Positions 7,169 through 13,252 of a DNA stretch of 13,588 nucleotides are shown here, piece after piece. The DNA lies in NCBI GenBank assembly GCA_937901105.1, contig CALCHD010000183.1:1-13588 (forward strand). The letters run 5' to 3'. Made by a program: the position numbers and the translations under genes. Origin of the DNA: an uncultured Bacteroidales bacterium (lineage in GTDB: Bacteria > Bacteroidota > Bacteroidia > Bacteroidales > UBA932). Every line of letters begins with the position of its first letter. Positions within the stretch are counted from its first letter, which is position 1. The notes under the pieces were generated by a model that was not told the origin of the DNA, did no database searches, and worked only from the letters and a program-made list of their open reading frames with translations.

Positions 7169-7715
7169 TGTCACGGATATGTCCGGTTTCTGTGACACTT
7201 CGGCTGTTTTGAGGGGGTATTGTCACGGATTGGGCATTTTCTGTGACAAAGCAGCTATTTTGTAGGGTCATTGTCATGGATTAGGTATTTTCTGTGACAA
7301 TGATGAGCTTTTGAGTAGTGTTTGTCACGGATTGGGCATTTTCTGTGACAAAGCAGCTATTTTGTGGGGTCATTGTCATGGATCAGGTGCTTTTTGTGAT
7401 AATGCAGCTATTTTGTAGGGTCATTGTCACGGATTAGGTATTTTCTGTGACAATGATGAGCTTTTGAGTAGTGTTTGTCACGGAAATACTGTTTCTTGTG
7501 ACAAAGCTGCTGTTTTGTGGGGTAATTGTCATGGATCAGGTGCTTTTTGTGACAATGCAGTTTTTTGTAGGGTCATTGTCATGGATTAGGCATTTCCTGT
7601 GACAATGTTGCGCTTTTGTGGGGCGCTTGTCACGTGAATGCTGTTTTCTGTGACAGAAGCAATCTTATGGTGGTGAATTTGGTCAATTGTCACAAAAATC
7701 AAGCAATTTGTGACA
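7169..7715 (+). repeat. Array of eleven 28-nt palindromic repeats, 51-nt period (REP-like)
   Basis: Each unit reads TGTCAC or TGTCAT, sixteen bases (usually beginning GGAT or GGAA and ending TCT), then GTGACA. Left arms start at 7169, 7221, 7272, 7323, 7374, 7425, 7476, 7527, 7577, 7628 and 7688. Ten units span exactly 28 nt and the first spans 29. The period is 50-52 nt except the last step, which is 60. With flanking bases, a unit folds as TTGTCACGGA against TCTGTGACAA, a ten-pair stem with one G-T pair. Spacers are usually 23 nt and alike, with a shared core near GCTATTTTGTAGGGTCAT. Units 3-5 match units 6-8, giving a 153-nt higher-order repeat. All units point the same way, toward the transposase-like gene. 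Fit with REP/BIME arrays is an inference from that neighbour. Confidence 0.93.
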
Positions 7716-7835
7716 GTATTTTCTTTTTTTAAAAAGCTTATGTAACTTTTTCTTTTTCTGGCATAAAAATTTACTCAATTGCTGGACATTTATAAAATGT
7801 TTGAGTACAATTGCACTGAAAACAATTAGTGTGAT
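7716..7835 (+). other. AT-rich leader of the transposase-like gene
   Basis: These 120 bp between the last upstream repeat and the start codon contain a T-rich stretch, a perfect ACATTT-ATA-AAATGT dyad at 7786-7800 and TTTG at 7800-7803. I see no full TAnnTTTG element and no Shine-Dalgarno. The dyad could be an operator or a weak hairpin; nothing decides. Confidence 0.3.
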
Positions 7836-8726
7836 ATGGATGAGAGCAGGAAATTTTGGCATTTGTGTACACCGGGTCAACTGTCGGGAGAAATCTTTAG
7901 GGAAAGGAAGGATTTTGTCTATGGAATGAATTTAGTGGCTTTACTTGCAGCTATACATATGGAGTGGGTTGCTATATACACTTTTGAATTGATGCACAAC
8001 CATTTTTATTTTGTGGTTTCTGGTGAAGAGGGTAGCATAATGGATTTTTTTAATGATCTGTATAAAAGGCTGAAGAGGTATTTGGTCTCTGAAGGAAGAT
8101 TCTCTGATCTGAAAGACTTCTGCCCTACCTTGGTTCCTATTGACAATATCAAGCATTTGAGAAATGTCATTGTCTATGCAAACAGGAACGGTTATTTGGC
8201 ATATAATAATACCACCCCTTTCTCTTATTACTGGGGTGCAAACAGATATTTCTTTTCGTTGGCACATGAATATGAGAACAGGCAAAAGGTGTTTTTACAT
8301 GATATTCCAATAAATGAAAAGAGAAAAATCTTCCGTTCCCACTTCAATGATTTTCCACAGAACTATTACTTTACAGAAGATTATATCTCCCCCTATTGTT
8401 ATGTGCGTATTTCGGAAGCAGAAAGCCTTTTCAAATCGGCTCACGACTACTTTTCTTTAGTCTCAAGATCAGTAGAAACTTTTGCTTCCATTTCTAAAGA
8501 ACTGGGGGATAAAATAGCTTATACAGATGAGGAGCTTTCATCAGTAATATACACCATTGCAATGGATAAGTATAGGACCAAACCCTTTGAACTGGAAAAG
8601 AATGCTAAACTTGATGTTGCCAAAACACTTCATTTTAAATACAATGCACCAAACCAGCAGATAAGAAGAGTCTTAAGGTTAGATATTGAGATTCTTGAAG
8701 AATTGTTCCCATCTTCCCGACAGTAA
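7836..8726 (+). CDS. REP-associated tyrosine transposase-like (RAYT, Y1/HUH) protein
   Basis: This 296-residue protein belongs to the Y1/HUH transposase superfamily in its Bacteroidales form, whose members start much like MDESRKFWHLCTPG; that supports the ATG at 7836. RAYT proteins bind and nick palindromic REP elements as single strands, and here dyad repeats lie on both sides. The HUH site falls in ELMHNHFYFVVSG. Relatives read NHVHF, so the second metal-binding His is Tyr58 here, one base away (TAT for CAT). The likely nucleophile is Tyr114 in VIVYANRNGY. The C-terminal ~150 residues go beyond minimal RAYTs and end in what looks like a helix-turn-helix (about 258-292, KYNAPNQQIRRVLRLD). 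The frame is intact, so it is expressed or only recently silenced. It may be active, domesticated or unable to cut. Confidence 0.78.
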   Translation: MDESRKFWHLCTPGQLSGEIFRERKDFVYGMNLVALLAAIHMEWVAIYTFELMHNHFYFVVSGEEGSIMDFFNDLYKRLKRYLVSEGRFSDLKDFCPTLVPIDNIKHLRNVIVYANRNGYLAYNNTTPFSYYWGANRYFFSLAHEYENRQKVFLHDIPINEKRKIFRSHFNDFPQNYYFTEDYISPYCYVRISEAESLFKSAHDYFSLVSRSVETFASISKELGDKIAYTDEELSSVIYTIAMDKYRTKPFELEKNAKLDVAKTLHFKYNAPNQQIRRVLRLDIEILEELFPSSRQ

Positions 8727-8745
8727 TTATCAGAGTGGTGAGATT

Positions 8746-8875
8746 TGTCACAGTATATGGATATTATGTAACATTAGGCTATTAATGTGGGGGTATTGTC
8801 ATGGATCAGGTTTAATCTGTGACAATCACTCCATAAATAGTTACTATTGTCACGGAAATAGGGAATTTCATGACC
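8746..8875 (+). repeat. Three further units of the 51-nt repeat, downstream of the gene
   Basis: Left arms start at 8746, 8797 and 8848, exactly 51 nt apart, and each right arm falls at the 28-nt position. The first has GTAACA and the third ATGACC as right arm, so both are worn; the middle one (TGTCAT...GTGACA) is intact. Interiors match upstream types: GGATCAGG as in units 5 and 8, GGAAATA as in unit 7. The orientation is the same as that of the upstream array. The first starts 20 bp after the gene's stop codon. Confidence 0.85.
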
Positions 8876-8887
8876 TCCACATACGCA

Positions 8888-8940
8888 CTCTTCCCCTCCC
8901 CTCCTCTGTTTTCCTGTTTCCTTTTTTCTTCTTCTCCACT
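8888..8940. other. Pyrimidine-rich tract
   Basis: About 53 bases on the plus strand are C and T with only two G and one A (runs such as TTCCCCTCCCCTCCTCT). It lies between the last worn repeat and the terminator of the peptidase gene, in no coding frame that I trust. The function is unknown; it may simply be low-complexity spacer. Confidence 0.5.
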
Positions 8941-8946
8941 ATAAAA

Positions 8947-8986
8947 CATACCCCCACTGGATTGCAGTCAGTCCGGCGGGGGTATG
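8947..8986 (-). terminator. Terminator of the S58 peptidase gene
   Basis: A perfect nine-base stem, CATACCCCC at 8947-8955 with GGGGGTATG at 8978-8986, is extended by CTGGA/TCCGG inside. On the minus strand it is followed by TTTTATAG. It lies 26 bp after the peptidase stop codon and also shields that gene from transcripts coming from the transposase-like gene. Confidence 0.85.
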
Positions 8987-9011
8987 GTAATTGTATTAAA
9001 AAAAGTCTTTG

Positions 9012-10154
9012 TTATTTATTTCTGTCCTTAAGCATTTCAAGCACTTTCTCCACCGGAAGGGCCTCTACCACTTTGCCTTTGTAGCCTTTGGTGGTCTCGG
9101 CCATGAACATTGAGTTCCATAGGGCCTCGGCTGTTGCCTCAATGGTTGCGGCAAAGATTGATGACATCTCGCCGTTGTCAAGAACGGTTTGGGTGTGCAT
9201 TTTCTGGCCGTCCTTCAAAAGGTTTTCTGGGGCAACTGAAAGTGCAATTACGTAGTCACCGCTGCCGTTTGAGGCAATACCGCCGGTTTTTGCCAAGCCC
9301 ATCATGGCTCTTTTGGCTACCCTTTCAAGGTTGCGTGCGTCAATTGGGGCATCTGTGATTACTACCATCATACATGATCCGTCTGCAGTTTTTGCCTGAG
9401 GAATTACGTGGTTCTTGAAAGAGTATTCGTTAAGTTTCTGTCCTACCTGAACGCCGTCAATCTCAAGGATTCCGCCGTAGTTTGACTGTACAATAACACC
9501 AATTGTGTAGCCTCCCAAAGATTTTGGAAGTACACGTGAAGAGGTACCTATACCGCCTTTGAAGTTGAATGCTACAGTTCCTGTACCTGCGCCTACACAA
9601 CCCTGCTCTACAGGACCAGGTTTTGCATTTGCAAGTGCCTGAAGAACAATCTCAGGTGTTACATATCTCTGCTGGATCTTGTTCAATCCGCCGTCGTTGG
9701 TCTCTCCTACTACAGCATTTACGGAGCGTACATTCTCATTGCCAGGCTGTTGAAGGGTATAAGTGATAAGGCCGTCAATACCTGCAGCCACGTTAAGTGT
9801 ATTTGTAAGTACGATTGGAGTTTCAATGTTTCCAAGCTCGTGAACCTGGGTTACACCTGCAAGTTTTCCAAATCCGTTACCGGCATAGATTGCTGCCGGA
9901 ATCTTGTTCCTGAAGATATTTCCCTGGTGAGGTACAATGGCTGTTACACCTGTGCGGATGCTGTCACCCTCAATGCATGTTACCTGTCCTACGGTTACTC
10001 CGGGAACGTCAGTTATGGCGTTGTTTTTTCCTGTCTCAAATATTCCAATAGGGAATCCGTGCTCCCTAAGAGTCTTTTTCTGGGCTGATGCCTCAGTGCT
10101 GCCGGCAGCAAGAGTAATGGCAATTGCTGCAATTGCTAAATTTTTTAGTGTCAT
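9012..10154 (-). CDS. Exported P1-family (S58, DmpA-like) aminopeptidase
   Basis: This is a member of the S58/DmpA family of self-cleaving N-terminal-nucleophile aminopeptidases, which remove N-terminal residues from short or beta-peptides. The 380-residue protein has a Sec signal peptide with probable cleavage after ASA (residue 24), so it acts in the periplasm. Seen: DVPGVTVGQ near residue 49, NGFGKLAG, ETNDGGLN, and the Gly-rich GCVGAGTG followed by GGIGTSSRV. The predicted self-cleavage point is Gly259|Ser260 in DGSCMMVVITDAP, which makes Ser260 the nucleophile; ASNGSGDYVIA follows. Length is normal for the family (DmpA about 375). It is transcribed alone: it diverges from hflX and ends in its own terminator. 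The native substrate cannot be told; relatives include D-aminopeptidases and beta-aminopeptidases. Confidence 0.9.
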   Translation of the reverse strand: MTLKNLAIAAIAITLAAGSTEASAQKKTLREHGFPIGIFETGKNNAITDVPGVTVGQVTCIEGDSIRTGVTAIVPHQGNIFRNKIPAAIYAGNGFGKLAGVTQVHELGNIETPIVLTNTLNVAAGIDGLITYTLQQPGNENVRSVNAVVGETNDGGLNKIQQRYVTPEIVLQALANAKPGPVEQGCVGAGTGTVAFNFKGGIGTSSRVLPKSLGGYTIGVIVQSNYGGILEIDGVQVGQKLNEYSFKNHVIPQAKTADGSCMMVVITDAPIDARNLERVAKRAMMGLAKTGGIASNGSGDYVIALSVAPENLLKDGQKMHTQTVLDNGEMSSIFAATIEATAEALWNSMFMAETTKGYKGKVVEALPVEKVLEMLKDRNK

Positions 10155-10177
10155 CGGGATAAAGATTAATATTTATA

Positions 10178-10185
10178 CAAATATA
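10178..10185 (-). promoter_or_regulatory. -7 element for the peptidase gene
   Basis: The minus strand reads TATATTTG, an exact match to the Bacteroidetes -7 consensus TAnnTTTG, 24 bases before the peptidase start codon. I see no TTTG at the expected -33 distance, so only half the promoter is supported. Confidence 0.45.
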
Positions 10186-10190
10186 GTTTA

Positions 10191-10198
10191 TACTTTTG
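10191..10198 (+). promoter_or_regulatory. -7 element for hflX
   Basis: TACTTTTG matches TAnnTTTG and lies 31 bases before the ATG of hflX at 10230. It is five bases from the divergent -7 element, so the two polymerases would compete. No clear -33 TTTG is present. Confidence 0.4.
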
Positions 10199-10229
10199 TA
10201 GTTTGTAAGTTTTGAGAGAATTAAATTTT

Positions 10230-11393
10230 ATGGAGAGAGCAATTTTTGTAAGTGTAATTACCCCTAATAATACGGAGGAACAGGTTACTGAATATTTGGA
10301 TGAGTTGGAGTTTCTTGCCGAAACTGCTGGTGCTGAGGGTGTCCGCAGATTTGTGCAGAAAGTGGACCGCCCAAATTCCAAGACCTATGTAGGTAGCGGT
10401 AAACTTGAGGAGATAAAGGCTTTTATTGTGGAGAATGAGATTCCTCTGGTTATTTTTGATGATGAGCTTTCTCCTTCGCAGTTGAGGAATCTTGAGAGGG
10501 AGCTCGAGTGCAGAATCCTTGACAGAACCAACCTTATCCTGGACATTTTTGCCCAGAGGGCCAAGACTGCTTATGCAAAAACCCAGGTTGAACTGGCACA
10601 GTACCAGTATCTTCTCCCACGCCTTACCAGGATGTGGACACACTTGGAGAGGCAGCGTGGAGGTATTGGTATGAGGGGTCCCGGTGAGACACAGATTGAG
10701 ACCGACCGCCGTATTATTCTCGACAAAATCAGCCGTCTTAAAGAGCAGCTCAAGAAGATTGACAAACAGATGGCCTCCCAGAGGGGAAATAGAGGCAATA
10801 TGGTGAGGATTTCCCTTGTTGGATATACCAACGTAGGAAAGAGTACTTTGATGAATCTGCTGGCTAAAAGTGAGGTTTTTGCAGAGAACAAACTTTTTGC
10901 AACCCTGGATACTACAGTCCGAAAAGTTGTAATTGAGAATGTACCGTTCCTGTTGAGTGATACCGTAGGATTCATCCGCAAGTTGCCACACCAGCTGGTT
11001 GAATCTTTCAAGAGTACATTGGATGAGGTAAGGGAGGCGGATATACTGATGCATGTGGTGGATATCTCCCACCCTAACTTTGAGGAGCAGATTAAAGTTG
11101 TAAAGAATACACTTCACGAGATTGGTGCCGGCAAGAAACCTACCTTTATGGTATTCAACAAGATAGATGCCTACAAGTATGTTGAGCAGGATGAGTTTGA
11201 CCTTGGCCCTAAGAAAAGGGAGAACTACTCTCTTGAGGAGCTCAAGAACTCATGGATGTACAAGGAGAATACCCCTGCCATCTTTATCTCTGCAAAGGAG
11301 AAACTCCATATAGACAAACTCCGCAACGACCTTTACAAGATGGTTGCGGAGATTCATGCCGGAAGATATCCGTTTGACAATTTCTTGTGGTAA
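10230..11393 (+). CDS. hflX: GTPase HflX
   Basis: HflX is a ribosome-associated GTPase that binds the large subunit and splits stalled ribosomes, mainly under stress. The protein has 387 residues from the ATG at 10230; a TTG six codons upstream is also in frame but has nothing to favour it. Residues about 20-125 form the HflX N-terminal domain (PNSKTYVGSGKLEEI, DRTNLILDIFAQRA). Next come the linker signature RGPGETQIETDRR (about 149-161) and a coiled-coil stretch. The G domain follows: P-loop GYTNVGKS (198-205), TLDTT, DTVG (244-247), NKID (310-313) and SAKE (354-357). All motifs are intact and the length is near that of the E. coli protein without its long tail. It is a single-gene unit ending in a terminator shared with the hydrolase. 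Confidence 0.96.
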   Translation: MERAIFVSVITPNNTEEQVTEYLDELEFLAETAGAEGVRRFVQKVDRPNSKTYVGSGKLEEIKAFIVENEIPLVIFDDELSPSQLRNLERELECRILDRTNLILDIFAQRAKTAYAKTQVELAQYQYLLPRLTRMWTHLERQRGGIGMRGPGETQIETDRRIILDKISRLKEQLKKIDKQMASQRGNRGNMVRISLVGYTNVGKSTLMNLLAKSEVFAENKLFATLDTTVRKVVIENVPFLLSDTVGFIRKLPHQLVESFKSTLDEVREADILMHVVDISHPNFEEQIKVVKNTLHEIGAGKKPTFMVFNKIDAYKYVEQDEFDLGPKKRENYSLEELKNSWMYKENTPAIFISAKEKLHIDKLRNDLYKMVAEIHAGRYPFDNFLW

Positions 11394-11414
11394 TTTCTTC
11401 CCGACAGATATTTC

Positions 11415-11450
11415 AAAAAAATCAGAAAAGGATCCTTTTCTGATTTTTTT
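11415..11450. terminator. Bidirectional terminator between hflX and the hydrolase gene
   Basis: This is a perfect palindrome, ATCAGAAAAG-GATC-CTTTTCTGAT, with A-runs before and T-runs after, so each strand ends in a U-tract. It serves the converging hflX (+) and hydrolase (-) transcripts. The stop codon of the hydrolase lies at the edge of its T-run. Confidence 0.92.
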
Positions 11451-12238
11451 TATCCGATGAATTCCTCTATGGCTTTCATGACCTCTTCAGGCTTTTCTAT
11501 GAAGGAATTGTGTCCGGTTTCTGGAATGACAACAGATTTTACATGAGGGAACTCCCCTATCAGCTTTTCCCTTATCTCTTCGGTTATGAATTTGTCATCT
11601 GTTCCAAAGATGAACATAGCTTTTGGGGTACTTTTTATAACATCTTTGGTATCAGCTCTTTCCATCATTCCCTTGATGCAGGCCGCAATGCCTTTAGGAT
11701 CATGTGTCTCGGTAATCTCAATTGTCTCCTCTATCTTTTCGTCAAAGGTCCTCAAGTTTGATTGGGCATACATTTTAGGGATGCTTATTGTTGCCAGCTG
11801 TACAAGCTTGGCTGCAAGGACAAGTTCTATCTCTCTCTCCCTGTCGGTCTTTTTCTCGGGAGAGTCTGCATTTGGTGTTGAATTCAGCAATATTATGCCT
11901 TGGAACGTCTCCCGGAACATCTTTACACAGTTCTGGGCAACATATCCGCCCATAGAGTGTCCTGCAATATAAGCCTTTTCCACACCGCTTTTCTTCAATA
12001 CATCTGCAACTGTCTGTGCACAGAATTCCATAGTATTTATCTCCTTGTCAGAGCCGGTAAGACCATGTCCCGGAAGATCTATAGCAATGATCCTGTATTT
12101 TTTTTCAAGCATCTCAATAAACTCGTTGAAAATGTATAGGGTCTCAAGATAACCATGAAGAAGCACTATAGTTGTGTCACCTTTCTTGGTGTCAAGAATG
12201 TGTACGGGAATTCCGTTAGATATTGCAAAATATTCCAT
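11450..12238 (-). CDS. Alpha/beta-fold hydrolase
   Basis: This 262-residue enzyme has the alpha/beta hydrolase fold; the reaction is probably ester or similar hydrolysis, with unknown substrate. The oxyanion-hole strand ends in LLHGY (residues 26-30). DLPGHGLTG follows at 54-62. The nucleophile is Ser95 in the elbow GHSMGG, the acid is probably Asp214 in FGTDDKF, and the base is His243 in ETGHNSF. A lid region lies about 120-190. There is no signal peptide, so it is cytosolic. The triad is complete and the length is typical. It is a single-gene unit: a -7-like TATATTTG lies 21 bases upstream, and it ends in the palindrome shared with hflX. Annotations such as BioH, lipase or haloperoxidase would all be guesses. 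Confidence 0.9.
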   Translation of the reverse strand: MEYFAISNGIPVHILDTKKGDTTIVLLHGYLETLYIFNEFIEMLEKKYRIIAIDLPGHGLTGSDKEINTMEFCAQTVADVLKKSGVEKAYIAGHSMGGYVAQNCVKMFRETFQGIILLNSTPNADSPEKKTDREREIELVLAAKLVQLATISIPKMYAQSNLRTFDEKIEETIEITETHDPKGIAACIKGMMERADTKDVIKSTPKAMFIFGTDDKFITEEIREKLIGEFPHVKSVVIPETGHNSFIEKPEEVMKAIEEFIG

Positions 12239-12258
12239 ATATGAGCTGTATATTTTTA

Positions 12259-12266
12259 CAAATATA
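12259..12266 (-). promoter_or_regulatory. -7 element for the hydrolase gene
   Basis: The minus strand reads TATATTTG, the same octamer as before the S58 peptidase gene and an exact TAnnTTTG match, 20 bases before the start codon. There is no obvious -33 TTTG. The leader would be very short. Confidence 0.4.
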
Positions 12267-12289
12267 ACAAAAAGAGTGGATTAATGGTT

Positions 12290-12318
12290 AAAAAAAAGAG
12301 CTGCCTTTTGGGCAGCCC
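12290..12318 (-). terminator. Terminator of tonB
   Basis: On the minus strand, GGGCTGCC, a short loop (CAAAA) and GGCAGCTC are followed by eight T. The stem has one G-T pair that is a mismatch on the plus strand, so it is directed at the tonB transcript, 22 bp after its stop. Confidence 0.9.
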
Positions 12319-12339
12319 TTTCTATTTGTTTGGTTAATA

Positions 12340-13032
12340 CTATCTCAACTGGAATACTACTGGGAAGGTATATTTTACTCTTACCGGTTTGTTTCTCTGC
12401 ATACCTGGTTTCCATTTTGGTGAGCTTGAAACAACGCGTACAGCCTCTTTATCCAATGAAGAGTCTACACCTCTAAGTACTTTTACGTTTTTAACGCTAC
12501 CGTCAGTCTCAATTGTAAACTGTAGGGTTACTCTACCCTGAACACCGTTCTCTTTAGCGATCTCTGGGTAAACGATCTTTGAGAATACCCATTTGGTAAA
12601 TGTATTTGCATCACCACCCTGGAATGTAGGTTTCTGCTCTACGATTGCGAAAGGAACCTCCTCCTCAACCTCTTCCTCTTCCTCCTGCTCTACAACGTAA
12701 TCTTTAATCTCTACACCTAGAGAAGCATCATCCTCGGTTGAAATAAGGAAGTTGTCCTCTACTTTGATGTCATCGTCCACGATGTCAATGATGTCTGACA
12801 TCACAGGCTCTTTTGGTACTTCTGGTGGAGGCAGCTGCTCCTCCTGGGTAATTGGAACCTGCTCTTCCTCAATTACTACTGCAGTTTCTTCTTCAAGGAT
12901 ACTAACTGTTGTTTCAGTTGTACTCCACTCAAATGCGCCTAGGACCATCAAAAGTGCTGCGATTAGTCCGATCTCCATGAACAAGAATTTCTTGTTCTCC
13001 AAATTGGCTTTAGGTGATTTCTTTATTTCCAT
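12340..13032 (-). CDS. tonB: Energy transducer TonB
   Basis: TonB passes proton-motive energy from an inner-membrane ExbBD complex to outer-membrane TonB-dependent transporters such as SusC proteins. The 230-residue protein has a basic cytoplasmic N-terminus, one membrane helix (about 18-35) and a periplasmic linker (about 40-130) rich in Glu, Pro and Val, including EEEEEVEEEV. This is the acidic Bacteroidetes type, not the Pro-Lys linker of E. coli. The C-terminal TonB domain spans about 140-230: YPEIAKENGVQGRV, FTIETDGSV, WKPGMQRNKPVRV, YTFPVVF. No exbB or exbD gene is adjacent, so it is a single-gene unit. The 150 bp before it are AT-rich, with no clean TAnnTTTG. Which transporters it serves is not visible. 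Confidence 0.93.
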   Translation of the reverse strand: MEIKKSPKANLENKKFLFMEIGLIAALLMVLGAFEWSTTETTVSILEEETAVVIEEEQVPITQEEQLPPPEVPKEPVMSDIIDIVDDDIKVEDNFLISTEDDASLGVEIKDYVVEQEEEEEVEEEVPFAIVEQKPTFQGGDANTFTKWVFSKIVYPEIAKENGVQGRVTLQFTIETDGSVKNVKVLRGVDSSLDKEAVRVVSSSPKWKPGMQRNKPVRVKYTFPVVFQLR

Positions 13033-13181
13033 TTTGTTACGTATTTTCGTGTATAAAGCGGTTGTAAAATTAGTAAATTATTTACAAAAACGTATAAGTT
13101 TTGTTAATAAATTACCACTTTTATTTGTAATCTGCAGAAATACAATGATTTAAATTTATACCGGACTTTATAGAAATTGTT

Positions 13182-13222
13182 AATAAAATAGGGTTTTTAT
13201 AGCTTTCACTACAAAAACCCTA
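13182..13222 (-). terminator. Terminator of mdh
   Basis: On the minus strand, TAGGGTTTTTGTAG (13222-13209) pairs with CTATAAAAACCCTA (13202-13189) across a six-base loop and is followed by TTTTATT. It lies about 30 bp after the mdh stop codon. Confidence 0.88.
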
Positions 13223-13252
13223 CCATTTTCAACTATTTAGGAGATTTCTTTC

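Larger units (their letters stand above)
7169..8875 (+). mobile_element. Candidate REP/RAYT locus (repeat arrays plus transposase-like gene)
   Basis: The two repeat blocks and the enclosed gene probably form one unit, comparable to the REPtrons described for gammaproteobacterial RAYTs, where REP palindromes flank the transposase gene. It is bounded by the frdB terminator on the left and by the terminator of the S58 peptidase gene on the right, so it occupies a gap between two convergent transcripts. No target duplication or terminal inverted repeat is visible, so I infer the unit from arrangement only. Confidence 0.6.

Noticed and set aside
7169..7715. CRISPR array (28-nt repeats with 23-nt spacers)
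   Set aside because: The spacers resemble one another and share a core, the repeats vary inside, the dyads are strong palindromes with wide loops, and no cas gene is near.
7169..7715. Iteron-type replication origin or parS-like centromere array
   Set aside because: The adjacent gene is not a Rep or Par protein, there is no DnaA-box cluster, and similar units lie on both sides of the gene. Not fully excluded, but a weaker fit than REP-like repeats.
8686..9084. 132-residue plus frame after the transposase-like gene
   Set aside because: It runs through the three downstream repeats, the pyrimidine tract and the peptidase terminator, and its composition is that of those elements.
10212..10229. 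TTG start six codons upstream of the hflX ATG
   Set aside because: It would place the start very close to the -7 element and has no ribosome site; the ATG at 10230 gives the usual N-terminus.
10221..11117. 298-residue minus frame antisense to hflX
   Set aside because: hflX carries all GTPase motifs on the plus strand; the antisense frame has no family features and is a by-product of codon bias.
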